DNA of 64,000 bases from Lachnospiraceae bacterium Phil5 (GCA_002633185.1 NWBM01000002.1:335640-399639); one strand, 5' to 3'; counted from the first letter of the stretch, positions 41,434 to 51,995 are shown. The notes: generated by a model not told the origin, from the letters alone. Numbers and translations are program-made.

Positions 41434-41592
41434 TTATTTTATTTCCTCCCTTTATAAATTAACATAATTATTATAGCATCTTTTTCTTGATTGTGCAATT
41501 AAATTGTTTAACATTTGTGTATATTTTAGGCTTGTTTTTATATATAGTATAGAAAAATGAGTACTGAATTAGCATCAGTACTCATTTAAAAC

Positions 41593-42108
41593 TTAAAATT
41601 TAATCAACTCAATTAACGCCAGATAATTTTGCAGTTCCTCTATCCGTTTTGCAGTTTTTTCAGCATGCATGCGAACATAGTGAAGTACTTCATCCTGCAT
41701 TGCATCATGACTAATTTTTTTTCTGCTTAACTCTTCATCTTCCTCATTCTGAAACTCTTCTGTCTCTTGGTTGAAGATTTTTCTAAGTTCCTGCACCTGT
41801 TCTTGCGGAAGGTTTTGAGTATCCTCAGCAAAAACTTCTCTGCGCTCTGCATGAAGACTTCTGTACTTGGCAACAACATACTCATTGTCATATTGGACCC
41901 AGTCCTCAAACAAAAACGTTATTCCAAGCATAAGAAACTGGTCCACAAAAATCTCTGTCATGCCAGCATCTAACAATGCAAAAGCGATGTCTTCAGTACT
42001 GTCAGCCCTCTTCACTTTTGAAATTGCTCTGTCGTTTTGATAACTCCTCTCCAATTTCGTAATTTGGTGAATAACTTTGCTCTTGAGTTTTTTTGTCTCC
42101 ATGTCCAT
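41593..42108 (-). CDS. Orphan hypothetical protein, atypical codon usage
   Basis: Isolated ORF with own promoter; GAC/CTT/GTC-rich codons; one in-frame CGG near 3' end. Confidence 0.72.
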   Translation of the reverse strand: MDMETKKLKSKVIHQITKLERSYQNDRAISKVKRADSTEDIAFALLDAGMTEIFVDQFLMLGITFLFEDWVQYDNEYVVAKYRSLHAERREVFAEDTQNLPQEQVQELRKIFNQETEEFQNEEDEELSRKKISHDAMQDEVLHYVRMHAEKTAKRIEELQNYLALIELIKF

Positions 42109-42196
42109 CTTATGTTCCTCCTAATAAGACGACCGATTTTTCTTTTCGTTAGCCTCCAATCGGAAAAAAGCTAACTCAACTGATTGAATAATCATG

Positions 42197-42225
42197 TATG
42201 AATATTATATCAAATATAACGTTAA
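42197..42225 (-). promoter_or_regulatory. Promoter TTGACT-N17-TATAAT for the 41593-42108 gene
   Basis: Minus: ttgacttttaacgttatatttgatataat. Confidence 0.7.
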
Positions 42226-42250
42226 AAGTCAATTATGTAAATCGATTTGT

Positions 42251-43265
42251 TTAATATAAGCTCTCCTGCATAGGATATCCTAAATGCTCATATGCAGCAG
42301 GTAATGGAATTCTTCCTCTAACAGTTCTTGAAATAAATCCAATTTGAATTAAATATGGCTCATATACATCTTCTATGGTTTCAACTTCTTCCCCTATTGT
42401 TGTAGCTAAAGTATCTATTCCAACTGGTCTTCCTGCATACTTTGTAATCATTACATCTAGTAATTTTCTATCAATTTCATCTAATCCCATTTCATCTATT
42501 TCGAGTCTATTTAAAGCAGTTTTTGTTACCTTTAAATTAATGGTCCCATCACCAATTACCAAAGCATAATCACGTACTCTTTTTAATAATCTGTTAGCAA
42601 TTCTTGGTGTTCCCCTTGAACGTCTTGCAATTTCAATTGCTGATTCATTATCAATTCCTATATCAAGAATTTTTGCTGAACGTTTCACTATAAATGCTAA
42701 ATCTTCTACTGCATATAATTCAAGCCTATCAACTATTCCAAAACGATCTCTTAATGGAGTTGATAAGGTTCCAGCTTTTGTTGTTGCACCAATTAATGTG
42801 AATTTAGGTATATTTAATCTGATTGATTTTGCTGTTGGACCTTTTCCAATAATTATATCTAACACAAAATCTTCTAATGCTGGATACAAAATTTCTTCAA
42901 CATTTTTATTTAATCTATGTATCTCATCTATAAATAAAACATCATTTTCTTGTAAATTTGTAAGTAACGCAGCCAAATCCCCTGCTTTTTCAATTGCTGG
43001 GCCTGAGGTTATTTTAATTTTTGAGCCCATTTCATTTGCAATAATATTGGCAAGAGTTGTTTTTCCAAGCCCCGGAGGTCCATATAATAAAACATGATCT
43101 AAAGCATCTTGTCTTTTTTTTGCTGATTCTATATATACTTTCATGTTTTCTTTGACTTTGGATTGACCTATATATTCATTTAGAAATTTTGGCCTTAGTG
43201 ACAATTCCATTGATTCTTCAATTGGATCTATTACTTCAGAACCGAATTATTCTGTCTTCTTCCAT
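42251..43265 (-). CDS. ruvB: Holliday junction helicase RuvB, N-terminus split by +1 shift at CGG
   Basis: [36 protein letters not shown]; upstream RBS aaaggagg and ATG GAA GAA GAC AGA ATA ATT [C] GGT TCT GAA GTA ATA GAT CCA ATT GAA GAA TCA. Confidence 0.95.
43242..43244 (-). other. +1 frameshift site: ATT C GGT (Ile-Gly)
   Basis: [26 protein letters not shown] restored; zero frame meets TGA 2 codons after CGG. Confidence 0.85.
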
Positions 43266-43297
43266 GTCCTAACCTCCTTTATTTATTTAACCTGTCC

Positions 43298-44384
43298 CTA
43301 ATTGTCCCTTTTTCCGAATTTAAGAATGTCTTTGTAGCCTATAGCTGCTATTGCTATTACCATTAATGCAAATGATAATGCTTTCCAAATTCCACTCTCT
43401 AGTAATATTATTGCGAACATTCCTAAGCATGCGCTTATTGAGTATAAGATTAGTACAGCTTGTTTTTGTGTATAACCTTTTTTCATTAATTTGTGATGTA
43501 AATGTCCTGTGTCTGGAGCAAATATTGCTTTTATTGATTTTCCTTTTATTATTCTTCTAACAATAGCAAATAGTGTATCCGCTATTGGAAGTGCTAATAT
43601 TATTAATGGTGCTATTAATACTAGTAGTGTGTATCTTTTAGCTGTTCCTAAAATTGAAATAACTGCCAAGCTAAATCCTAGGAATTGGGCTCCGAGTGTC
43701 ACCTATAAATGTTTTTGCTGGATTTACATTATATGGCATAAATCCTACTATTGCTCCTGCTAGAGCTGTTATTAAAATTGTTGCTATTATTGGTGATTGA
43801 TTCATTGTGAATACTATTATTAATGAAAAACATGATATTAGCGTAATTCCTGATGATAATCCATCTAGCCCATCTATTAAATTAATTGCATTTGTTATTC
43901 CAACTATCCAGCCTACAGATAAAACATAAACTATAACACTATTATTAATATTTAGTGTTTGTTCTAGAAATGGGATTTCTATATTATCAATTCTGGTTCC
44001 AAATGAAACTACAATTACTGCAGCTATTATTTGTCCTATTAATTTAACTATTGCTGGTAATCCTTTTACATCGTCAATATAGCAGAATACTGATAATACT
44101 ATAATTCCAAGCAAATAACCTAAAAGCTTGTATGAATAGTTTTCTGACCCAAATAAGTTAAATGTTTTTTCTAAACTCATTATTATAATTAAATATATTG
44201 CTGATAATAAAAAGCCAATAATTACTGCAATTCCGCCAAGCCTTGGCATTGGTTCTTCATTTACTCTTCTTTTTTCTGGTAAATCAATTGCTCCTACTTT
44301 TTTTGCTAATCTAATTGTATATGGTGTTATTACAAAAGCTGCTGCAAAAGCTAATAGGAAAGAAATGGATATATCTCCCCACAT
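43298..44384 (-). CDS. tagO: Undecaprenyl-phosphate GlcNAc-1-P transferase (TagO/WecA/MraY family), interrupted by +1 shift at CGG
   Basis: AxxINLIDGLDGLSSGI, PAKTFIGDT-GAQFLGFSLAVISILG restored by skipping one C; GHLHHKLMKKG. Confidence 0.93.
43692..43694 (-). other. +1 frameshift site: ACT C GGA in GDTG motif
   Basis: ata ggt gac act [c] gga gcc caa ttc cta gga ttt. Confidence 0.92.
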
Positions 44385-44426
44385 AATCATTCCTCCATTT
44401 TTTATTTTCGGAAAATATTATATAAA

Positions 44427-45536
44427 TTATTTAGAATATTTCTCAATAATTGCATCTGCTATTCTCTTACTTGCTTTTCCATCTCCATATGGATTTGATG
44501 CTTTGCTCATTCGTGCATATTCATTTTCATCTGTCAATAATTCTTTTGTTAAATTATATATTGTTTCTTCATCTGTTCCAGCTAGTTTTAAAGTTCCTGC
44601 AGCAATTCCTTCTGGTCTTTCTGTAGTATTTCTTAATACTAATACAGGTTTACCAAGTGATGGTGCTTCTTCTTGAATTCCGCCACTATCTGTCATTATT
44701 AAATATGATTTTGCAATAAAGTTATGAAAATCTACAACTTCAAGTGGATCTATTAATTTGATTTTTTCATTATTTCCAAGAACATCATTTGCAACTTCTC
44801 TTACTTTTGGATTTAAGTGAACTGGGTAGATGGCTTTTACATCATCAAATTCGTCTAAAATTCTTTTAATTGCCTTAAACATTCCTCTCATTGGCTCACC
44901 AAGATTTTCTCTTCTATGAGCTGTTATTAAAATTAATCTATCTTTTCCTACCCAATTGAATATTTCATTTGAATAATCTTGTTTTACAGTAGTAGCTAAA
45001 GCATCAATTGCTGTATTTCCTGTAACATATATAGTTTCTGGTCTTTTATTTTCTTTTAAGAGACTATTTTTACTATTTTCTGTTGGTGCAAAATGCATAT
45101 CTGCTATAACTCCAACCATTTGTCTATTCATCTCTTCTGGGAATGGTGAATACTTGTCCCAAGTACGTAGACCTGCTTCAACATGTCCTACATCAACTTG
45201 AGAATAATATGCAGCTAATGCACCTGCAAATGTTGTAGTTGTATCTCCATGAACCAAAACAATATTAGGTTGTACCTCTTTAATAACTTCCTCTAATCCT
45301 TTTAATGCTCTTGCTGTTATGTCTGATAAAGTTTGTCCTTGTTGCATAATGTTTAAGTCATAATCTGGAACGATTTCGAATGTGTTTAATACTTGATCTA
45401 ACATTTGTCTGTGTTGTGCTGTAACACATACTATACATTCTATTTCCTCTCTTGATTTTAATTCTTTAACTAATGGAGCCATTTTTATAGCTTCTGGTCT
45501 TGTTCCAAATACTGTCATTACTTTAATTTTTGCCAT
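44427..45536 (-). CDS. wecB: UDP-N-acetylglucosamine 2-epimerase (non-hydrolysing)
   Basis: VFGTRPEAIKMAPLVKEL, VHGDTTTTFAGALAAYY, TDSGGIQEEAPSLGKPVLVLRNTTERPEG. Confidence 0.96.
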   Translation of the reverse strand: MAKIKVMTVFGTRPEAIKMAPLVKELKSREEIECIVCVTAQHRQMLDQVLNTFEIVPDYDLNIMQQGQTLSDITARALKGLEEVIKEVQPNIVLVHGDTTTTFAGALAAYYSQVDVGHVEAGLRTWDKYSPFPEEMNRQMVGVIADMHFAPTENSKNSLLKENKRPETIYVTGNTAIDALATTVKQDYSNEIFNWVGKDRLILITAHRRENLGEPMRGMFKAIKRILDEFDDVKAIYPVHLNPKVREVANDVLGNNEKIKLIDPLEVVDFHNFIAKSYLIMTDSGGIQEEAPSLGKPVLVLRNTTERPEGIAAGTLKLAGTDEETIYNLTKELLTDENEYARMSKASNPYGDGKASKRIADAIIEKYSK

Positions 45537-45584
45537 TTTTTTATTCCTCACTTTCCTTTGTTATCCTCAAAAAGAGATTATTCT

Positions 45585-46308
45585 CTATTTTCTAAATTTT
45601 TCAATTATAACACAATAAATAAATTTTATTAACTTAACTTGTCTGAATGCTCTTTTGGGCTGCATTATCAATCTGTATAACCATTCCAAATTAAGTTTGA
45701 TTATCCAATTTGGAGCTCTTTTAAAAGTATTGCTTATCGCATCAAAGCTTCCGGCCAACAGGCATAAGTATTTTTACTGTTGATAATCTATCTTTGTTAT
45801 TTAAAATGAATTTTTCTTGCTTTGGACTTCCTGTACCCACAAATAAAATGTCTGGCTTGGTTTCTTTTATTCTTTCAACCACAACATCTTCATCTGTAAA
45901 ACCATTACAAATACCAACAATGTTAATTCCTTTATAATTGTTTTCAATTTCAATTTTAGCCTTTTCTAACACATCTTGTTGTGTTCCATAAAGAAAAACT
46001 CTTGAATTATATTTTATCGATTCTTCGCATAATCTTTTCATGAAGTCTATTCCAGCAATTCTTTTCTTTATTTTTCCTTTATTTATTTTTGAAGCATATA
46101 CTATTCCTATTCCATCTGGAATTTGAAATTTTTGTGAATTGAAATCAGAAACAAGTTTTTTATCTTCATAATTATTTATTACTATTTCTGGATTAACATT
46201 GATTATTACGTTTTGAATATTGTTGTTATAATCTTTGAAAAGCTCACTAATCAGCTCGTTTTCGCTATTCACACAAACATCAAACCCTAGTATTTTTTCT
46301 TTTTCCAT
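45585..46308 (-). CDS. tagA: WecG/TagA/CpsF glycosyltransferase, interrupted by +1 shift at CGG
   Basis: IPDGIGIVYASK, GTGSPKQEKFI, MPVG-GSFDAISNTFKRAPNWIIKLNLEWLYRLIMQPKRAFRQV restored by skipping one C. Confidence 0.93.
45751..45753 (-). other. +1 frameshift site: GGC C GGA (Gly-Gly)
   Basis: gtt ggc [c] gga agc ttt gat; zero frame meets TGA 3 codons after CGG. Confidence 0.92.
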
Positions 46309-46354
46309 AATTTATCTCCTGATAATATTTGAATTAATCTCTTGTTTTCACTTA

Positions 46355-47647
46355 CTATTCATACTGTTTTAGCAATTCAACAATTGCATTTGCTTTTGCA
46401 TCCCAAGTATTTTCAAGTGCTTCTTTCTTTAATATTTCATAATAATCATTATTATCTTCTCTGTTCATTTTTACTGCTTTATCAACTAATTCTATAAATT
46501 CATCATGATTATTTGCAATCATTACAGATTCATATTTCTTGCACTCTGGCATAGCTGTTGTTACAATAGGCTTATCTAATGCCATATATTCGAATAATTT
46601 TACTGGTGATGTTGCATTTGTAATAGAGTTTATTAAAAATGGTATTGTACAAATTGTAAATTCTTTAGCATAATATGGTAAAACATTGTATTCTCTTGAA
46701 CCTAAGAAATATATGTTTTTGTACTCTTCTAGTCTTGCTTCATCATAAGCACCATCATATTTTATTCCTAAAAGAACTATGTTATAATCTGGTCTTTCCT
46801 TAGAAAGTTTTTTTACTAAATCATAATCAAACCATGTAGCTAAAGCACCATAATAACCGATTATTGGCTTTCCTTGTTCTATTATTTTTGCAAATTCATC
46901 ATCTAATTTGTAATTTGCATCTAATTCAGTAAAATGCTTATAATCAACACCGTTGCATGAAAATACAATTTTTTCGTTTTTTCTTTTAGATAAAACATCT
47001 TTTTTCAATTCATCTGCGGTAACAACTACAAATACATTTTCTGTGTCTTGAAGCATATATTCGTATTTATCTTTTACATTAACAGGTAATTCTTTTGCAC
47101 CTATTAGTAATGGACTTATATCATCTATATATTCATATATTACTTTATATCCATCAGTAATATACTGTTTTAATTCCGCTAAACTAACTGTTGCATCTGT
47201 TGAATAAAATTGAATATATTTAGGTTTTTTTATTTTATTTATCTCTTCTTCTATTAATTTTTTAATTGCTCTGTTATTGAAATTAACCAAATACAAATTA
47301 TCTTTTACTTTTTTATATGTTCTTACTTTATCTGTCACTGTTGTAATTTCATAAAATATTAAACATTTTTTATTTGATAATTGTGTTTCTATATGTTGAG
47401 GTCTTTGAAACAGTGGAACATTCCATCCAAATGAACTTCTCCATATAATAATTCTTTCAAAATCACCTTTTAAAATATCATCAATTTCACTTCTAATTTT
47501 TTTATTATTTAATTTTACATATATAAAGCTGAATACATTTATTTTTGAAATGTATTCTGCTTTTATATATCTATATACTTTTTTTATAGTTAATCCTAAA
47601 CCATCTTTTTTTAATAATAATTTTATTTTATTAATTTTATTTCCCAT
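46355..47647 (-). CDS. Glycosyltransferase (TuaH-like)
   Basis: WNVPLFQRPQHIETQL, GYYGALATWFDYDLV, PVKLFEYMALDKPIVTTAMPEC. Confidence 0.85.
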   Translation of the reverse strand: MGNKINKIKLLLKKDGLGLTIKKVYRYIKAEYISKINVFSFIYVKLNNKKIRSEIDDILKGDFERIIIWRSSFGWNVPLFQRPQHIETQLSNKKCLIFYEITTVTDKVRTYKKVKDNLYLVNFNNRAIKKLIEEEINKIKKPKYIQFYSTDATVSLAELKQYITDGYKVIYEYIDDISPLLIGAKELPVNVKDKYEYMLQDTENVFVVVTADELKKDVLSKRKNEKIVFSCNGVDYKHFTELDANYKLDDEFAKIIEQGKPIIGYYGALATWFDYDLVKKLSKERPDYNIVLLGIKYDGAYDEARLEEYKNIYFLGSREYNVLPYYAKEFTICTIPFLINSITNATSPVKLFEYMALDKPIVTTAMPECKKYESVMIANNHDEFIELVDKAVKMNREDNNDYYEILKKEALENTWDAKANAIVELLKQYE

Positions 47648-47661
47648 TTTTTCACCTAAAA

Positions 47662-48921
47662 TTATATTTTTTCTGCTAATTCTTTAGCAGCTATCATGCT
47701 GTCTTCCATTGAACAATATGTCCATGCTCCATATCTACCTATTGTATAAATGTTATTATTTTTTAATTGCTCTTTTAATTTTGTTATATCATTATCAACT
47801 TTTCCATTAATATGAACATAAGCAGGATCCATTATTATTGTACAATATTCTTCTAATTTCATATCATCTGTAATTATTCCGTGTTTCTTCAAATTTTCAA
47901 GTGTTAGCTTTAATTGCTCTTCAGCATCTATCTTAGCATCTTTATCATATCCAATTTCTATATACATGCTTAATTTATCTGAATCTAATATATTATCGTA
48001 AAATCCAATTCTGTAGAAATTTGTATTTTTATCTGGAATATACATCCAATGCTCTTTATTGAATTTTGATTTTTTGTTAAATCCTAAATTGAATACTAAA
48101 ACTTTGTTATATGATAATTCATTTTCTATTGCTTCAAATTCGTTATTTTTAAATAACTTTAAGAAGTGATTTAATGGAGCGGTATTTATTAAATATTCAT
48201 ATTCATATGTGTCTCCATCACTTGTTTTTACAGTTTTATTTTGATAGTCTATTTCTTCTATTTTAGTGTTTAATTTTACTTTATTTTTGTCAATTTTATT
48301 ATATAAAATATCTATAAATGAGCCTGCACCATTTCTTGGATATAAGAATTTATTGTTGTATGAAACATCTTCATTTTTCTTCATATTGTTTATTATTTGA
48401 TTTATATTTGCATATGGGAAAAATCTACCCATCGCATCCTTGTCTAGTGTTGTAAGGTCACATGCATATAGTTTTTCATTATATGGTTTTAAAAATTTTT
48501 CTACAATTGATTTTCCAAACTTTCCATATAACATATCTAAAAAGCTGTCATAATCTTCTTTTTCTTCTTTGTTAAATAAATCATATAAACAATCTATGAA
48601 TTCTTCTTTATCAAGCTGATGTATATTAGTTTGGAATGGATAATCTACTAATTTGTCTTTGTAGATTATTTTTGTGCATTTATCTTTTGAAATTATGTCT
48701 TTATCATCTACTTCATCTATAAACATTTTTTTGAATTCATCTGTTTTAAAATGAAAGAAATGACCAGCATAATCCCATATAAAGTCTCCTTTTCTTATTG
48801 TTCTACAATATCCTCCAACTTCGTTCTCTTTTTCAATTATTAAGTAATCATCTTTTATATAATTTGCAAATGTAAGTCCTGAAATTCCAGCTCCAATTAT
48901 TAAATATTTTACTTTTTCCAT
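47662..48921 (-). CDS. FAD-dependent amine oxidase/UDP-galactopyranose mutase-like protein
   Basis: YLIIGAGISGLTFANYI, EVGGYCRTIRKGDFIWDYAGHFFHF. Confidence 0.85.
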   Translation of the reverse strand: MEKVKYLIIGAGISGLTFANYIKDDYLIIEKENEVGGYCRTIRKGDFIWDYAGHFFHFKTDEFKKMFIDEVDDKDIISKDKCTKIIYKDKLVDYPFQTNIHQLDKEEFIDCLYDLFNKEEKEDYDSFLDMLYGKFGKSIVEKFLKPYNEKLYACDLTTLDKDAMGRFFPYANINQIINNMKKNEDVSYNNKFLYPRNGAGSFIDILYNKIDKNKVKLNTKIEEIDYQNKTVKTSDGDTYEYEYLINTAPLNHFLKLFKNNEFEAIENELSYNKVLVFNLGFNKKSKFNKEHWMYIPDKNTNFYRIGFYDNILDSDKLSMYIEIGYDKDAKIDAEEQLKLTLENLKKHGIITDDMKLEEYCTIIMDPAYVHINGKVDNDITKLKEQLKNNNIYTIGRYGAWTYCSMEDSMIAAKELAEKI

Positions 48922-48933
48922 CCTCAAGCTCCT

Positions 48934-50196
48934 TTAGTTTATTTTTGATACAAAATCATCGAATTTTTTTGCAACTTCTATTGAGTCAAATTCTTTTTTA
49001 TACTCATCATTAGCTTCTATTTTATAATTGTTATATAATATTTGCCACAAATAATTTTTTATTTCTTCTTTACTATACGATGTTAAAATCATATTAAGCT
49101 TTCTTAAAATATCTGCACTTATTCCATCTAACATTGTTATCCCAAATATATTGCTTCCACTTCCTATATAGTCAGCAAGTTTTGCAGCAAAAAATATATT
49201 TTTATCATTTACTTCTGTTAGATTAGCATCTATTAAAAATACCCAATCACTTTCCTTCATAATTTTTAAGCTTTCTAAATATGAAACAGGCTTTTTAACT
49301 TTTACAATGTCTGTTAATTCATCATCAATTATTAAAACTTTATCTGAATCTCCCATATTACCATAGAATTCAAAAGTTATTTTGTCAGCTAACTTATCAT
49401 CAATATCTTTCAATTCACTTATAGCTTCTAATAATAAATGAGGGGTTCTTAGGTAATCTAAATGTCCTACATATGACATTTTTATTTTATCATTCTTTTC
49501 AACATTTTCAGGATATAAATCTTTATCAAAGCTATGGTTTAGTACAATTGCTTTATTTTTAATATCATCTTTGCAATCTTTAAGCATATAATTCTTTTGG
49601 TATTCACTGTTAAATATCATATAATCTGCATTTTTAAATACTTCATTTTGTAAGTTCAAATCCTTCTCTAAAACTGCTCTTTGTTGTTTTTTATATCTAA
49701 CCTTAAACAAACTATTTCTAATTATTCTTTTAGGAGAAATAACTCCTTTAAAACTTTTGCAATTTGCTCTACTATGAGGAGATGGATATGATATTGAAAG
49801 CTTAACATATGGGTTATCTGCAATTGGATCTCCAAATGATGCAATCCATTTAATTTCAGGTTTTATCTTTTTTAATCTTAAACCAATCATATGAGATTCT
49901 GGTGGCATTGATCTAGTCATTACAATGTCATACTTATCTTTATTTTCCTGAAAATACTCTACTGCTTCTTCTATCCATTCACTTAATTCCTTCGTTTTTG
50001 CATATATTGACTTAACATTTTTGGTTTCTGGTAATTTTTCTTTATTTCCATATGACCATGAAGCATTTCCTTTTTGGCAAAAAACATCATATTCATATTT
50101 TGAAGCCTTTAATAATTTATACGTAACTAATCCCTCAGATGAATTAACTGGAGGATAAAACCAACTTATCACTAGTATTCTATTTTTCACAATCAT
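48934..50196 (-). CDS. GT4-like glycosyltransferase
   Basis: VISWFYPPVNSSEGLVTYKLL; MSYVGHLDYLRTPHLLLEAISEL. Confidence 0.82.
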   Translation of the reverse strand: MIVKNRILVISWFYPPVNSSEGLVTYKLLKASKYEYDVFCQKGNASWSYGNKEKLPETKNVKSIYAKTKELSEWIEEAVEYFQENKDKYDIVMTRSMPPESHMIGLRLKKIKPEIKWIASFGDPIADNPYVKLSISYPSPHSRANCKSFKGVISPKRIIRNSLFKVRYKKQQRAVLEKDLNLQNEVFKNADYMIFNSEYQKNYMLKDCKDDIKNKAIVLNHSFDKDLYPENVEKNDKIKMSYVGHLDYLRTPHLLLEAISELKDIDDKLADKITFEFYGNMGDSDKVLIIDDELTDIVKVKKPVSYLESLKIMKESDWVFLIDANLTEVNDKNIFFAAKLADYIGSGSNIFGITMLDGISADILRKLNMILTSYSKEEIKNYLWQILYNNYKIEANDEYKKEFDSIEVAKKFDDFVSKIN

Positions 50197-50205
50197 TCTC
50201 TCCTT

Positions 50206-51231
50206 TTATCTTTTTAATCTTCCTAATGTTGTTACAATTTTGCTTGTGTTTTTTGAACTTATTCGTACACCTATAAATTTTGTCTTTCTGTTAAATCTTA
50301 TTTGACCTATATCATTCATCATTGTATACAGTTCTTGATCTCTTTGTTTTAAGTACTTGTCCCATTCTTTTATTTCATTATACATTTGTTTCTTATCTTT
50401 TTCTGCATAAACACAATAAATATAATAATGTGTTGTTAGCATATAATACAATATTTGTTTTACATATTCTCTTTGATTATCTGAATATTTATCTTTATTT
50501 TCCATGTAGTACTCAATTAAAAATCTCATAACCTTTTCATGATTTTTTCTGTTTTTTACAAAGTTTTGTAAATTCATACTTTGTTCTGGTCTTCCGATGA
50601 AATACCTATATATATCTAATTTCCAGAACTTAAAGTTCTTTAAGCATATAATTGGCATAACATTATATTGCATATCTACATAGAAAGTTTTTTCCATTAA
50701 TTCTAATTTTGATTTTTTTAACACCTCTAATTTATATGTTGAATTTGCCATAACAAAATATTCTTTATCTAATACATTTAAATCAAATGTATTAAAATCA
50801 TATAATTTGTCTTCCTCTAAGCTTTGCCAGTTTACTTCAACTGATGCACCACTATATATAAATTCTTTTCTATAGTTTGTAATAACTAAATCTGCATCTT
50901 CATCTTTTAGCTTATTAATAAAAATTTCAAAATTATATGAATCAAACCAATCATCACTGTCTAATACTCTGAAATACTTACCAGTAGCCACTTTCAGTGC
51001 AGCATTTATAGTTGATCCATGTCCACCGTTTTCTTTATCAATAACCACAACAGTTTCAGGATATTTGTTCTTATATTCATTCATTATATTGATAGAACCA
51101 TCCTTACTTCCATCATTTACTAAAATTATTTCAATATCTTGTAATATACCTTCAACAAGCATTGAATCAACACATCTTCTTAAATATTTTTCAGTATTAT
51201 ATACTGGAACTGCTATACTTAAAATCTTCAT
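50206..51231 (-). CDS. GT2 family glycosyltransferase
   Basis: SIAVPVYNTEKYLRRCVDSM, ILVNDGSKDGS, RVLDSDDWFD. Confidence 0.93.
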   Translation of the reverse strand: MKILSIAVPVYNTEKYLRRCVDSMLVEGILQDIEIILVNDGSKDGSINIMNEYKNKYPETVVVIDKENGGHGSTINAALKVATGKYFRVLDSDDWFDSYNFEIFINKLKDEDADLVITNYRKEFIYSGASVEVNWQSLEEDKLYDFNTFDLNVLDKEYFVMANSTYKLEVLKKSKLELMEKTFYVDMQYNVMPIICLKNFKFWKLDIYRYFIGRPEQSMNLQNFVKNRKNHEKVMRFLIEYYMENKDKYSDNQREYVKQILYYMLTTHYYIYCVYAEKDKKQMYNEIKEWDKYLKQRDQELYTMMNDIGQIRFNRKTKFIGVRISSKNTSKIVTTLGRLKR

Positions 51232-51248
51232 CCTTAATTAAACACTCC

Positions 51249-51986
51249 TTAATTCATAACATATTGTTTGTATTCTTCACAAATTTGTTTTGGCTCTCCT
51301 ATTTTCTTAACTGTACCATTTTCAAGCCATACGACTCTATCACATAAATTTTCTATTTGAGCAAGTGAATGTGAAACAAATAGCACTGTTGTACCACCTT
51401 CAATCATTGATCTCATTTTATTTTCACTTTTTTGTTGGAATGCAATATCTCCAACAGAAAGAATTTCATCAACTATTAATATTTCTGGGTCAACTATTGT
51501 TGCAACAGAAAATGCTAAACGTGCAACCATACCTGAAGAAAAGTTTCTTACTGGAACATCTAAGAAATCCCTTAGTTCTGAGAATTCAACTATTTCATCA
51601 AATTTTTCAGTTATGAATTCTTTAGAATATCCTAGTATTGCACCATTTAAATATATGTTTTCTCTTGCTGTTAGATCCATATCAAATCCTGCACCAAGCT
51701 CTATCATTGGGCATATATTTCCATATCTTTCTACAGAACCTTTTGTTGGTTTCATTACACCTGCAACTACTTTTAATAATGTAGATTTACCTGCACCATT
51801 GCTTCCTATAAACCCTACAACTTCACCTTTTTGTACTTCAATATTCACATCTTTCAATGCCCAGAATTCTTTCTTTTCTTTTTTCTCTTTTTTTAATTTA
51901 AACAAATTTATGAAAAATAATTTTAATGAAAAGTTTTTCTCAATTCCTAAATTAAATCTCATAGAAACATTATTTATTTTAATCAT
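51249..51986 (-). CDS. Polysaccharide/teichoic acid ABC exporter ATPase (TagH/Wzt-like)
   Basis: GFIGSNGAGKSTLLKVVAGVMKPTKG, ENIYLNGAILG, SSGMVARLAFSVAT. Confidence 0.94.
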   Translation of the reverse strand: MIKINNVSMRFNLGIEKNFSLKLFFINLFKLKKEKKEKKEFWALKDVNIEVQKGEVVGFIGSNGAGKSTLLKVVAGVMKPTKGSVERYGNICPMIELGAGFDMDLTARENIYLNGAILGYSKEFITEKFDEIVEFSELRDFLDVPVRNFSSGMVARLAFSVATIVDPEILIVDEILSVGDIAFQQKSENKMRSMIEGGTTVLFVSHSLAQIENLCDRVVWLENGTVKKIGEPKQICEEYKQYVMN

Positions 51987-51995
51987 TTTTTCCTC

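Noticed and set aside
43236-43265. prfB-like frameshift element (CTT TGA C with internal SD) at the shift sites
   Set aside because: No slippery CTT/TTT codon and no consistent SD-like purine tract upstream of the six sites; the common element is CGG itself.
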